From Garra rufa (taxonomy: Eukaryota > Chordata > Actinopteri > Cypriniformes > Cyprinidae): DNA of 64,000 nt. Below, one piece after another: positions 22,425 through 33,678 of the stretch; positions within the stretch are counted from its first letter, which is position 1; the number at the start of each line of letters is the position of its first letter. The stretch covers positions 39,969,642-40,033,641 of the forward strand of contig NC_133362.1 in assembly GCF_049309525.1 (NCBI RefSeq). The letters run 5' to 3'. The notes beneath the pieces are model-generated. The model did not search any database. It worked only from the letters and a program-made list of their open reading frames with translations, and was not told the origin of the DNA. Made by a program: the position numbers and the translations under genes.

Positions 22425-22921
22425 AATTTATAAAAATTACCCTGTTCAAAAGTTTACATACACTTGATTCTTAATGCTGTGTTGATACCTGAATGATCCA
22501 CAGCTGTGTTTTTTGTTTAGTGATGGTTGTTCATGAGTCCCTTGTTTGTCCTGAACAGTTAAACTGCTCACTATTCTTTAGATAAATCCTTCAGATCCCA
22601 CAAATTCTTTGGTTTTTCAGAATTTTAGTGTAATTGAACCCTTTCCAACAATGACTGTATGATTTTGAGATCCTTTTCACACTGAGGACAACTGAGGGAC
22701 TCATATGCAACTATTACAGAAGGTTCAAACACTCACTGATGCTTCAGAAGGAAACACAATGCATTAAAAGCCAGGGAGTGAAAACTTTTGAACAGAATGA
22801 AGCTGTGTACATTTTTCTTATTTTGCCTAAATATCATATTTTTTTCATTTAGAACTACTTCAGAAGCTACAGAAGATATTTACAATTTACCTTAATGCCT
22901 TGTGTTTCCTTCTGAAGCAGT
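22425..22921. mobile_element. Tc1/mariner-like foldback element, left half
   Basis: It has the family words AAAAGTTTACATACACTTGA, GATCCACAGCTGTG and CATATGCAACTATTACAGAA in the same order as at 10340-10460. It stops after CCTTCTGAAGCAG. Confidence 0.65.
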
Positions 22922-23516
22922 GTGCGTTTACAGTTAATTCACACGAGAAGAGGTGATATGATTGGATATTACTGGCTATGTTCGACTGTGATTGGTCCAT
23001 GTGCTAAATCCCACCTCTCCAGTCTGAATGAGCAATATAATTGTTAATGGGAAGACTAATATTCAAAAGTAAGTGAACACACTTAGATATAACCACGCTG
23101 TTACGTCAAAAGACTTAAAATGACATAAAACATTATCTGTGGGAGTTTAATAAGTAATCAGCTTATTTAAAGTAAATGTGACCAATGTTTACCAAGCTTT
23201 AATGTGAGAAAAATAGTTAAAAGTTAACTATTAAAAAAAATGCTGAACAAAAGTTAACAGATAAAATACATTGTTTAAATTGTCACTGCCTTGAGTTATT
23301 ATTTTGAAATGAAAGCCAAAAACCTTGCGCAAAGTAAAGTATTTTCCTTCCTTTTCTCACGATATCATCCGATTTGACCGTTTTATGTCTTAGCGCAACG
23401 TTGCTGAAATATAAAAGCTGTGCTGTGGGGAAACTCGACTGAATCAAGAGCCTACTTGTGATCGGTTTATAAATACTTTTCATATTGTCATCCTGCTTTC
23501 ACTAGCTGAAACTAAT

Positions 23517-23614
23517 CTCCTCTATCTTTTGTTTCTTTCCTCCTTTCCTTGTTTCCCTCCCCTTTTTCTGTTCGTTTGTCTCTCTAACCCACTCAGCCAC
23601 CACTGGCAACTAAC
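23517..23614 (+). promoter_or_regulatory. Pyrimidine tract and QKI-type motifs at the QKI-5 terminal acceptor
   Basis: An unusually long pyrimidine-rich run (23517-23590) precedes the acceptor ACTCAG. CTAAC lies at 23584-23588. ACTAAC (23609-23614) overlaps the stop codon, 20 bases after the first TAAC, so both half-sites of a bipartite QKI element span the splice junction. Binding is inferred from sequence only. Confidence 0.45.
23597..23613 (+). CDS. qki: Quaking QKI-5 final coding exon (C-terminus)
   Basis: After the acceptor ACTCAG, the exon supplies two bases to the split alanine codon and then ACC ACT GGC AAC TAA, giving the tail ADR-ATTGN. Mammalian QKI-5 ends ADRAATGN, so this is the same 3' exon with one Ala-to-Thr change. 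It lies 8.8 kb after the preceding exon. The coding part is only 17 nt, too short to be found as an open frame; phase, the acceptor with its long pyrimidine tract and the conserved ending identify it. Confidence 0.93.
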
Positions 23615-24880
23615 CCCTGACCTTCTGACCTCTTCACCCAATGACGACCTGCCCATTACCTGCCTGCAGATCACACCTCTGCCCTAAAATGAATGAGTCA
23701 AAGACAAAAAGAGTATCTAAGAGCTGTCACAGGCAGTGGATATACAGCTTCCCTAAACCTCACTCGTTGGACGCGGGCGGTAGATGCCCGCCGCTTCAGA
23801 CGGGGGGAGCGGACGCTCCTGCCGCTGTAGATCTGCACTCTTTGTAAGCAATAAGCAATAATGATTTGCCCCGCACCCTCTAAATCAAAGCCAGACCTCC
23901 CTGTTTGCTGTGCAAAAGCCTCCAGCTCCACGACGGCACTGTTGAGGACACGGACTGCCCTTCATCGCACCCCAAGTAATCCTGCAGTTACGGTAATGAG
24001 TCTGAATGTAATGCATGACGGTGTGGATGGTGCAACTCTTGCATCATCGCAACCCAGTGAACTATGTCTGCGGCTCGTCGCGTGTCACATTTGAGAAGCG
24101 TTTCAGTCCAAGCGATCCGACACTTTTCAGTGAACAAGCCTCTCTGAGGATGTATAAGCCATGCTTGCCTATCTGCTGTACAAATGTATGAAATTTGTAG
24201 ATAAATGTTCAAAGAGTGACGAGAGAAAACATGTACAGGAACAACACTTTTATTATCCTCCAGAGAACATATATTTTTACAACTCGCTATTTTATATCGT
24301 CGAATATTGTGGAAAGAACGGAAAAAAAACAAAACCGAACCCTTTATGAAGTGAAAACAATCCAGTTTTCTGTAATTGGATGTAGACGTGGATGACCAAA
24401 ACAACCCTTTCGTTAAGTGGGGTTGATAGGGAAATATCATTCAAGTGCCTTATCATAGCACCCATGGTTCATGTTCAATATGAATGTTATCATCAGTGGC
24501 GAATGAGCAGACCAGGACTGTTTCCCAAAAGCCTACACAGGCTTTGGGAAAGGAAGTCCAGGTCAGTACACACAGCTTTCCCTTCAGGAACCACTAAAGT
24601 GACGTATCACCAGCCTAAACCTGCCTTCCTGTTTCGGCTGCAACCGCTCAACCGTCCCAGTATTACACAGCGCTCAAATTCAAGGCCTTTTGACAGCAAA
24701 TGATTATTGCCAAACCGACTCGGGGAGTCAAAGTCTATTCGTTGCTTTCAGTCTTGACTCGCCCGTCAGATTTGTGGGTACTTTGCTCACGGTACTTGAA
24801 TTGATTTGCACTTTACGTTGACGTTTAGTGCATTGTAATATCAGTATGGTATATTATGTGCTTTAAAAAAATAAACTTTC
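23614..24880 (+). other. qki: QKI-5 3'UTR
   Basis: A repeat-free stretch follows the QKI-5 stop and runs to an AATAAA at 24870-24875. Antisense and sense open frames inside (up to 150 codons) show no domains and are taken as chance. Confidence 0.6.
24870..24875 (+). terminator. Polyadenylation signal AATAAA
   Basis: It lies within GCTTTAAAAAAATAAACTTT. Further AATAAA words follow near 24940 and 24961. A separate AATAAA at 27869-27874 could end a longer message. Confidence 0.5.
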
Positions 24881-25004
24881 TTTTAATCAGTATATTTGTG
24901 TTGTTTTACAGTCAAGATATATAGATATCCTTATAACGAATAAAAAGTAAAATTGTGCGAAATAAAGAGTTTTGCGAGAATATACTGTATGCAATTTACA
25001 CACT

Positions 25005-25255
25005 ACACTCTTAAAAATAAAGGTGCTTTACTATGCCATAGAAGAACCTTTTTTGCCTTAATGGTTCCGTAAAGAACCTTTAACATCTGAAGAACCAAAA
25101 GGTTCATTGTGTGGAAGAAGGTTCTTCAGATTATAAAAAGGTAAGAAAGAGATGGTTCTTTAAAGAACCTTTGACTGAATGGTTCTTTGTGAAACCAAAA
25201 ATGGTTCTTCTAAGGCGTCACTGAACCTTTTAAAGCACCTTTATTTTTAAGAGTG
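25005..25255. mobile_element. ACACTCTTAAAAATAAAGGT palindromic MITE, copy 2
   Basis: It starts ACACTCTTAAAAATAAAGGT and ends CACCTTTATTTTTAAGAGTG, the last base of the right terminus being changed. Confidence 0.85.
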
Positions 25256-25640
25256 AAGTTGGTCAAAAGTTTGATTGTTTTAATGTTTTTGAAAGACATG
25301 ATCCTTCAGAAATGATTTTAATATGATCATTTGCTGCTTAAAAACTGTTTTATTATTATTATCAATGTTGAAAACATTGTTCCGCTTAATATTTTAAACA
25401 CTACTGTTAAAATGCTTGGAAAAGATTTTTTATTTCAAACAAATAATATTTGAACTTTCTGTTTATTAAACAATGCTGGGGAAAACTGTTTTCAGCATTA
25501 ATAATAATTAAACATGTTTCTTAAGCAGTAAATCATCAAATCAGGATCATGTGACACTGGAGACTGCTGGAAATTCAGCTTTGCATCAGATGAATAAATT
25601 ACATTTTAAAAGAAAAGAAAAGAAAGTTTTATTTCCTGCT
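25256..25640. repeat. ACACTACCATTCAAAAG-type element, degraded
   Basis: It has ATGATCCTTCAGAAATGATT followed by the inverted form GGATCATGTGACACTGGAGA. The ends are lost. Confidence 0.55.
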
Positions 25641-25827
25641 AATTTTGAAATCTTAATTATTATATATAATTATTATCACTAAGTGTATATACTGTAAAAA
25701 AAAAAATATCTAGTTTTGAGAAAATATATATCCTGAATTAAATTTATTTTTCTTGTTTTAGGCGTAAATCTCACAGAAAATAAATATAATAATAATAATA
25801 TACAGTTAAATACAAGTTTATATTTAC

Positions 25828-26940
25828 CTTGCAGAAACTGCTAAATGTTCATTACTACCAAAATAAGAGCCAAAATGTTATTTTTTTATTTAGTACTGAC
25901 CTGAATAAGATATTTCACATAAAAGATGTTTACATATAGTCCAGAGAGAAAATAATAGTTGAGTTTAATAAAATGACCCTGTTCAAAAGTTTACATACCC
26001 TTGATCTTAATACTGTGTTGTTACCTGAATGATCCACAGCTGTTTTTTTTTTTTTTTTTTATTAGTGATAGTTGTTCATGAGTCCCTTGTTTGTCCTGAA
26101 CAGTTAAACTGTCTGCTGTTCTTCAAAAAAAATCCTTCAGGTCCCACAAATTCTTTGGTTTTTCAGCATTTGTGTGTATTTGAACTCTTTCCAACAATGA
26201 CTGTATGATTTTGAGATCCATCTTTTCACACTGAGGCCAACTGTGGGACTCATATACACTTTTTAAAGATTAGGGTAAATTTAACTTATTTTGTCATCTG
26301 GGAAACATGTAAGTATCTTCTGTAGCTTCTGAAGGACAGTATTACATGAAAAAGTATGATATTTAGGCCAAATAAGAAAAATGCACACATCTTCATTCCG
26401 TTCAAAAGTTTTCACTCCTTGGCTCTTAATGCGTTGTTTTTCCTTCTGGAGCATCAGTGAGTGTTTGAACCTTCTGTAATAGTTGCATATGAGTCGCTCA
26501 GTTGTCCTCAGTGTGAAAAGATGGATCTCAAAATCCTACAGTCATTGTTGGAAAGAGTTCAAATGCACAAAAATGCTGTAAAACCAAATAATTTGTGGGA
26601 CCTGAAGGATTTTTCTAAAGAACAGCAGGCAGTTTAACTGTTCAGGACAAACAAGGGACTCATGAACAACTATCACTAAACAAACAAACAAACAACAACA
26701 ACAAAAAAAAAAAAACAGCTGTGGATCATTCAGGTAACAACACAGTATTAAGAATTAAGTGTATGTAAACTTTTGAACAGGGTCATTTTTATAAATTCAA
26801 CTATGATTTTCTCTTGTGGACTATATGTGAACATCTTTTATGTGAAATATCTTATTCAGGTCAGTACTAAATAAAAAAATAACATGCATTTTGTATGATC
26901 CCACATATTTTGTTAAAATAATTAACATTTTGCAGAATCT
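25828..26940. mobile_element. Tc1/mariner-like foldback element, nearly complete
   Basis: The left half contains TTCAAAAGTTTACATACCCT and the right half contains GTGTATGTAAACTTTTGAAC, both halves being inverted copies over about 1.1 kb. The outermost TIR (CAGTTGAAGTC) is missing on both sides. Confidence 0.7.
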
Positions 26941-27468
26941 GGGATGAGAATGATGAGAAGAATTTAATACTTTATTTTGCTTCTCAACAAACAAAACAAA
27001 TACTGATTAAGATTGATATTTTGTGAGTATAAAACGGTATGTAGATGGTGTTGAAAGTGGACAAGCTGTGTGTACTGCCTGCGCTGGCCTGCACCGTATC
27101 ATTGTAATATGCGTCCCCCTCCAAACTCTTTCTTTACTATGCAACAGAATGGCCTCTGACGTCTTGAGGGGAGTCTCTGTGACATCAAACATGTCTTCCT
27201 GTTGTGGCTGCATTTCCTTTCATTTCCATTTATGATTCTGAAGTGCCATCACAGTATTACGATAGCAAAGAAGGTACAAATATAAAGGTGTGATGTGTTT
27301 AATATGCTCTGGAATATAAAATGCGAACTATCTACATATTAAAAGAGTTTTTTTTGGTTAGTGAAAATACAGAAATTTCAAAATAAGAGGTGAGTACGGT
27401 AAATGATAAAGCATGATATCTCACACTCAATAGAAATTTAAAATATATTAGTCTGATTTGTCAAGTTT
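26941..27468. other. Unassigned stretch
   Basis: No gene or repeat family is recognised. The overlapping open frames at 27007-27235 have no domain signal. Confidence 0.35.
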
Positions 27469-27683
27469 CAAAGGTGAAGTGTGTAATTTCTGACACCAAA
27501 AAGAAAAAACATTGATTTTTTTTTCCAAGCATGTCTGCTAAACCCCTCGCCCACACGCCATTGGTCAAGTCCAACAAGCCCCGCCCCCTGCCTCACACCA
27601 TTGGTTAAGCCAAATGACAACATATGTTTAAAAACTGGAATAAAAAGATTTCAACATGAAAAAAATTACACACTTCAGCTTTA
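27469..27683. mobile_element. Short MITE with GTGAAGTGTGTAATTT ends
   Basis: The left CAAAGGTGAAGTGTGTAATT is mirrored by AAATTACACACTTCAGCTTT. It belongs to the same family as the outer element at 15374-17497. The interior holds CCATTGGTCAAG and CCATTGGTTAAG. Confidence 0.7.
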
Positions 27684-28769
27684 CGAATTAAGTTTGATCA
27701 TGTGAATGTCTTTTTCATACATGTGGATATGTGTGTACGACATGCCGTCTTTCAGCCCCAAACGTGTGTGTTCCCTGCCCAAGTATTGCCTATGAGAAGA
27801 CATGTCTGTTTAAACAGCCATTGTTACAAGTTTATAATGTATTTTTCTATCTTATTTTCTATGTATGTAATAAACAACATTAAATGCCTTGTCTCTGTAT
27901 CCTGAATAGATGAAAAGAGGTCTTTCCTGACGGTTTCCTATGAACGATTGTGCTTTCCTCTCATTAGTAGCCAATAGCACATCGGGGTGTTTTATCATAA
28001 GAAAGTAATATTGCATATCATTATCCAGCAGTGATTTATCTTCATAGTTATTTGCTGATGTGACTAAACAGGGTCCTTGGTGGAGTTTCTGTGGCTGGAG
28101 ACTCGGGTGCTATGCGTCTGTGCCAAGAAAGCACTTTCACAATTGGTGGAGCTCTATTTCATATTGGCCTTAATAAGTCATGCGCGAGCTGCTTTTGTCA
28201 TTAGCTTCAGAGCTACATAATGCAAGGGATATTTAACGCTCTTCTCTAATGGACAATCAATCAGTGAAGTGTACTCAGAAGAAGAGATGTTTCTCTCTGC
28301 TCGTGACCTTGACTGGGAAAATCAATACAGCATCAATAGCGCCTCAACAGAATATACTACCACATTATTGGGCTTTGCCATGGTCAGTATTGCCAGATGA
28401 GCACTTTTACTGATTAAACGTGCTGGAACGGTAACATATAGCTATAGAAATCGCATTATGCTAATACCTTTTAGAACATTTAATTCCATTTCTAAACTGT
28501 AATTGGATTAGAGTGGTTAAAAAAATAGCAAGTCATTCTGGCAAAATCCTCCAGGGATGCGACTGGCCAATCAGAAGCTGTTCCGGAAAGTGGAAGAATT
28601 GTTCCTTGTGATTATTGCTGAAAATAAATCTAAATATTTAATGATTACTGGTGTGTTTTATCATATTGTTGTTGCAAACATTTTCTAATATTTTGCATTT
28701 AAAGACGACATTATTTAAAGATCATACACTCCTCATCAACAGTGACATTAAAACATATTTACTATTAAG
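27684..28769. other. Low-repeat stretch with a polyadenylation-like site
   Basis: AATAAA at 27869-27874 sits in a context like a real 3'UTR end (TATGTAATAAACAACATTAA). The segment 27900-28560 is repeat-free and of higher complexity, so it is a candidate regulatory island downstream of qki. Confidence 0.35.
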
Positions 28770-28912
28770 AGTATTAAGCAGTACTGCAAATAATTTTTAT
28801 ATTAGTAAGTCTCAACCAATATGTCAGTAAATATGTTAATAGACTCGAGCTATACTTAGTATAAACTAAGTGCATTTTAAAATATATTACTTTTTTTACT
28901 AGGGAAGGCCAA
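28770..28912. repeat. Dispersed repeat, TATGTCAGTAAATATGTTAAT family
   Basis: An inverted copy of the same text lies at 49895-50010 (AACATATTTACTGACATATT). The family is not otherwise named here. Confidence 0.55.
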
Positions 28913-28924
28913 AATGCCAAAAAA

Positions 28925-29515
28925 ATATGATTTTTAGGCAAAATAAGAAAAAATGTAGGCTTACACATCTTCATTCTGTTCAAAAGTTTTCACCCCTGGC
29001 TCTTAATGCACCGTGTTTCCTTCTGGACCATCAGTGAGCGTTTGAATATTCTGTAATAGTTGCATATGAGTCCCTCAGTTGTCCTCAGTGTGAAAAGATG
29101 GATCTCAAAATCATACAGTCATTGTTGGAAAGGGTTCAGATACACAAAAAATTATGAAAAACCAAAGAATTTGTGGGACCTGAAGGATTTTTTTAAAGAA
29201 CAGCAGGTAGTTGAACTGTTCAGGACAAACAAGGGATTCCTGAACAACTATCACTAAACAAAAAACACAGCTGTGGATCATTCAGGTAACAACACAGTAT
29301 TAGGAATCAAGTGTGTGTACACTTTTGAACAGGGTCATTTTTATAAATTCAGCTATATTTTCTCTTGTGGACTATACGTAAACATCTTTTATGTGAAATA
29401 TCTTATTCAGGTCAGTACTAAATAAAAAATAACATGTATGATCACTTTTATTTTGGTCAAATAATTAACATTTTGAAGATTCTGCAAAGTGTATGTAAAC
29501 TTTTGACTTCAACTG
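28925..29515. mobile_element. Tc1/mariner-like foldback element, right half with intact terminus
   Basis: It ends AAACTTTTGACTTCAACTG beside TA (29516-29517), which gives the family terminus CAGTTGAAGTCAAAAGTTT. A 65-codon open frame inside is repeat sequence. Confidence 0.75.
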
Positions 29516-29561
29516 TATAATGATTTCTGAACTTTAGAAAGCAATGCATACATGTACATGA

Positions 29562-29704
<143 letters not shown>

Positions 29705-29707
29705 TAG

Positions 29708-29779
29708 TACAGACCAAAAGTTTGGACACACTTTCTCATTAAAATGAATGAGAGGATGTGTCCAAACTTTTGGTCTGTA
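29708..29779. mobile_element. Fused terminal repeats, TACAGACCAAAAGTTTGGAC family
   Basis: TACAGACCAAAAGTTTGGAC and GTCCAAACTTTTGGTCTGTA face each other with a loop of about 30 bases. Only the termini of a DNA element remain. Confidence 0.75.
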
Positions 29780-30074
29780 ATGTATATTTTTCTGTTTATT
29801 AAAGTTTTTACTCTACATTTGTGCAGTTTTCAGTGGGTTAGTGATATTTTTTAAATATATATAAATGAAATGGGTTTTTATACAAAAACTGCTTTTTTAT
29901 GTAAAATTCACTTTATAAAAGACACACATTTCTAACTTTAATTCATAGGGATAACATGGATCATTTCACATGGTTTAGTGTAAGATTTTTGCCCATCTTT
30001 TGGAAAATCCAGTTTTAAAAGTAAAAAAAAAACTACTACCAAAGACTTTTACCAGTAGGTGGCTGCAGAGCTCC

Positions 30075-30102
30075 ACTATTTGCTATTTGCTATTTGCTAT
30101 TT
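30075..30102. repeat. Four tandem copies of a 7-base unit
   Basis: CTATTTG is repeated four times without error. Confidence 0.9.
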
Positions 30103-30157
30103 GACCACCTGAAAGATATTTTTTCACAAGTTTTTTCAGTTGAATTCATATCTACAG

Positions 30158-30207
30158 TACAGACCAAAAGTCTGAATGAGAAGGTGTGTCCAAACTTTTG
30201 GTCTGTA
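30158..30207. mobile_element. Second fused-terminus relic of the TACAGACCAAAAG family
   Basis: A shortened left terminus TACAGACCAAAAG is joined to the full right terminus GTCCAAACTTTTGGTCTGTA within 50 bases. Confidence 0.7.
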
Positions 30208-30224
30208 CTGTATGTATATATATA

Positions 30225-30445
30225 TATATAGGTTTGGGATCAGTAAAAAACAGTAATATAATGTTTTTACAATATAAAATGTTGGTTTCTATTTTAATGT
30301 TTTTTAAATTATAATTTATTTCTGTGATGCAAAGCTGAATTTTCATCAACCATTACTTTAGTCTTAAATATCACATGATTCTTCGGAAATCATTTTAATG
30401 TGCTGATTTATTATTAGAATTATCAATGTTGGAAACAGTCCTTTA
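30225..30445. repeat. ACACTACC-family element, internal part in reverse
   Basis: It carries ATTTCTGTGATGCAAAGCTG and the decayed family core ATCACATGATTCTTCGGAAA, both in reverse orientation. The end is cut by the neighbouring microsatellite. Confidence 0.55.
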
Positions 30446-30453
30446 AAGAGTCC

Positions 30454-30454
<1 letters not shown>

Positions 30455-30522
<68 letters not shown>
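30455..30522. repeat. (CTAT)n microsatellite, about 17 units
   Basis: Pure tetranucleotide and the reverse complement of the GATA-type array at 29562-29704. Confidence 0.95.
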
Positions 30523-30930
30523 GCTTAATGCAGATTTTTTTTTCCTAATCTGAAAAACAAATAGTAAAATAAGTCAATAAAGTCAACTGAAATAATCAAT
30601 GAATATAATTATGAAAAAAAATGTAAATACAAACTTAAAATGACTGGTGAATTGCTTCTTTTCCTGTTTTTTAAGTAATTTTTGGTCAAATAAAAAAATG
30701 ACTTTGCAACTAACTGAAAAAAACAGTACTACAATTTGAAAAAACTAAAACTGAAATAATAAAAATAAAAAAATAAATTTAAAAATTATTTTAAAATTAT
30801 TAAAACTTAAACATTTTAAATTTAAAAAATTATAAAATATAATTATACAAAAATATAAAAATAAAACAATAAAAAAAATATTAGAACTACTAAACTTATA
30901 GTAGTTAATGACTTAGTAGTTCTCATAGAG
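30523..30930. other. Very AT-rich low-complexity stretch
   Basis: It consists mostly of A/T runs, with no gene signal. Confidence 0.6.
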
Positions 30931-31070
30931 GCAGCATGGGCAGTTGTGGCCTAATGGTTAGAGAGTTGGATATGTAATCTGAAGGCTGTGGGTTTGAGTC
31001 CCAGGTCCAGCAGAGATTGACAATGGGGGAAGTAAATGTTCAGCATTGCCACACTTCACTCTTAATACAT
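30931..31070 (+). mobile_element. tRNA-derived SINE head
   Basis: It contains RNA polymerase III promoter boxes: an A-box-like TGGCCTAATGG (30947-30957) and a B-box-like GGTTTGAGTCC (30991-31001) at normal tRNA spacing. The text around them (TTAGAGAGTTGGA) is typical of fish SINEs. No cloverleaf acceptor stem closes, so this is not a functional tRNA gene. The 3' tail is truncated or decayed. Confidence 0.75.
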
Positions 31071-32194
31071 AAATAATACTAAATTAACACTGGTTAAAGT
31101 ACTCTGCTTCCTAGCAACTCCCATTAACGGTGGTGACTTTATCTGGATCTCTCTTTCATAATTGTTAAAGCATTACACAAAAACTTCAATCTCAGCTTGT
31201 CATAAACTCTCCTGCTGGACAACACACAACATTCCACTCCATTATGAATTTCTGTCTTTCTGTCTAAAGTTCACAAGTAAACACTCCCCCACTCGCTCAT
31301 CTCCTTCACCCTTGTCTTTTGCCTTCATTCTCTTCCTCCCCATCTTCTCAGAGCCATGTCTATCACAGAGCTCAAATTGCCTGGGCCTCTGCGGCCCTCT
31401 GCTCTGAGCTGATAAGACATGCCAGGGGCCCCGCCGGCTGTTTGCTCATAGAAATCGCATCTTGAGTCGCCGTCGGGTTTTGAGCCATGAAAGTGTTTGT
31501 TTGTTCCGAGGAGAGAAAGAGGCTCTGCTCGCGGATCTCACGATTGGGCCGCGGGACACCCGCTCTCTCCCCGACTCCAGCTTTTCCCACTCTTTTCTTC
31601 GCTCTCGTTCCCCCTCTCTGGTTTCTCGCTCAGCTTGAAGGCAGAGGGGGTGTCAATTATCCCGTGGTTGGAGGAGACGATATTCAGCGTAGACGGCACT
31701 GCATCCCACAGTGCTGAGACGGGAGGACGAGGAGTAAAATGAGCTACTTCATCTGGTAATTAAAACAGCCACGCTGCGTTGAAGGAAGCCGGTGGAGGGA
31801 TCCGATGTTTCATCGCCACACTGCAGTGTACAACATAAACCCAACAACTGATAATTAAAAAACTGTTTGCTCTCATTATTAGTTTACAAAAGAAGCTGTT
31901 TTAATGTTGAGACCATTGAAATAGTTTATTCATGACACATGACAAACTTCACTCAACTTCCCACAATTGCCAATTTTAAAAATAACAACATTTCCATTAT
32001 GATGCATATTAACCAGAAACAGTCACTTCAAATAAAATACATCCTTGCTTTTTTGTGAGCAACATCTAATATTAAAAAAAAAAAAAAAACATTTAGAAAA
32101 TCAGGTCAGTCTTCTTCTTGATGGTCCTCTTTCGTATTTCAAAAAGTGACTTTGATAGCTCTTTATTTTACAGTCCTGTTCCTCATGTACATAC
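31071..32194. other. Low-repeat, locally GC-rich stretch
   Basis: 31300-31800 is GC-rich with several CpGs and no repeat family. It contains overlapping chance open frames. It could be a regulatory island or a weak CpG promoter. No exon signal is recognised. Confidence 0.35.
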
Positions 32195-32335
32195 TATGTA
32201 CTTTTTATAGCAATTATAATAACTAGATATTTTAACACTGAACCTACACATACACCTTACCCTACTCCATTTAGTTACTGTAAATTACCAGTATTTTCTT
32301 AGGTAAGTACACTGTAAGTACACTTGAAAAATCAA
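32195..32335. repeat. Interspersed repeat, TACCTA-rich family, inverted copy
   Basis: It is the inverse of 385-530, sharing ATTTACCAGTATTTTCTTAG and CCTTACCCTACTCC-type text. Confidence 0.6.
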
Positions 32336-32419
32336 ACTTAGATCATTAGGGTTTTAAATCAAGTACAGACTTTTCTAGTGCAAGGTTTCAGTCCCGATTT
32401 AAAACAAACCACAGCACAG

Positions 32420-33233
32420 AGACACACCTGCTCAAATATTAAATTATATTTATGACTCTGGTGACTCAGTGATTTTAGTTTTGCTAGATTTAAGTGCAGC
32501 ATTCAATACAATTGATCACAATATCCATATTACTCCCCTAGAAAAGACTGTGGGTATCTGAGGCATGACTCTTGAGTGATTCAGATCATTTCTTTCTAAT
32601 AGGATCTATTGGTCAGTTTTATTCTAAATCTGCTCCATTGAATTGTGGTGTTCCCCAAGGTTCAATTCTAGGTCCAATCTTGTTCTTAATGTATAATCTG
32701 CCCTTACACAAGGTTCCAAAAGGGTGTTTTTGCAGTTATGCCATAGAAGAACCATTTTTGGTTCCTCAAAGAACCTTTCAGCGAATAGTTCTTAAAAGTA
32801 GCATTTTGACGAACATTTTAAAAATCTAAAGAACCTTTTTCAACTTTAAAGAACCTTATCTGCGTTTGAAAGGTTCCATGGATGTTCAAGGTTCTTTTTG
32901 GAACCATCGATGCCTGTAAAGAACCTTCATTTTTAAGAGTGTAGTTCTATTTTTGAAGTTTCTTTTCATTGTTTCGCTGATGATACTCAGGTGTGCCTAC
33001 CTTTATGGAAACAGAACAAGAGGTAAATGGTAAATGATGTCTTTACTAAATTGTCTGCATGTTCAATTATGGAGTTTAAACTATGGATGTCAAAGTTAAA
33101 GGTAAACTATGGATGTCAGCAATTTTTTATTATTATTTAAATGAAAGTATGACTGAGAAAATTTGGTTTGGGAACTCTGAGTCTCAAGTTCTCTCTGATT
33201 TGGGAAACTTGGCTCCTTTCTGTAATTCGATAG
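32420..33233 (+). pseudogene. L2-like LINE reverse-transcriptase fragment
   Basis: Read in broken frames on the + strand, the pieces match reverse-transcriptase blocks: VILVLLDLSAAFNTIDHN (near 32468-32521), CGVPQGSILGPILFLM (32640-32690), the catalytic box FADDTQVCLP (near 32974-33003) and SDLGNLAPF (near 33198). These are typical of fish L2/CR1-clade non-LTR elements. Stops, frameshifts and a MITE inserted between the SILGPILF and FADD blocks make it dead. Confidence 0.8.
32707..32942. mobile_element. MITE of the TTAAGAGTGT family inserted in the LINE fragment
   Basis: It has family words GCCATAGAAGAACC and GAACCTTCATTTTTAAGAGT, but a divergent left end (ACACAAGGTTCCAAAAGGGT). It separates two neighbouring reverse-transcriptase blocks. 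Confidence 0.65.
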
Positions 33234-33678
33234 TTAAAGGGTTAGTTCACGCAAAAATGAAAATTAGCCCATTATTTACTCATCCTCCAGACATCCTAGG
33301 TGTATATGACTTCCTTCTTTCAGACGAAATGCAGTCAGAGTTATATTAAAAATTGCCCTGACATTTCCAAGCTTTAGAATTGCATGATTGGGTGTTTCTA
33401 TTCAGCAGTCCAAAATGAGTCCAATAAAGTGCATCCATCCATAATAAAAAAAAGTGCCTCGGATTGACAAAGCTCCAGGTGTGCTTTATTGGACGTGTTT
33501 TGGACTGATGAAGAGAAACACCTGCCTATTGCATTATAAAGCTCGAAGGAGCCAAAACAATTTTTAATATGGCTCCTATTGCATTTGTCTCAAAGAAGGA
33601 AGTCATATACACCGAGGATGCCTTGAGAATGAGTAAATAATGGGCTAATTTTCATTTTTGGATGAACTAACCCTTTAA
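33234..33678. mobile_element. TTAAAGGGTTAGTTCA-type MITE
   Basis: The left TTAAAGGGTTAGTTCACGCA is mirrored by TGGATGAACTAACCCTTTAA. The internal text AAAATGAAAATTAGCCCATT is mirrored near the right end. It lies directly after the LINE fragment. Confidence 0.8.

Noticed and set aside
23988..24440. 150-codon open frame on the - strand
   Set aside because: It lies antisense to the QKI-5 3'UTR, with no recognised motif. The plus-strand frame at 24392-24703 overlaps it, which speaks for chance.
30931..31020. tRNA gene
   Set aside because: A and B boxes are present, but the acceptor stem does not pair and SINE body text follows. Called a SINE head instead.
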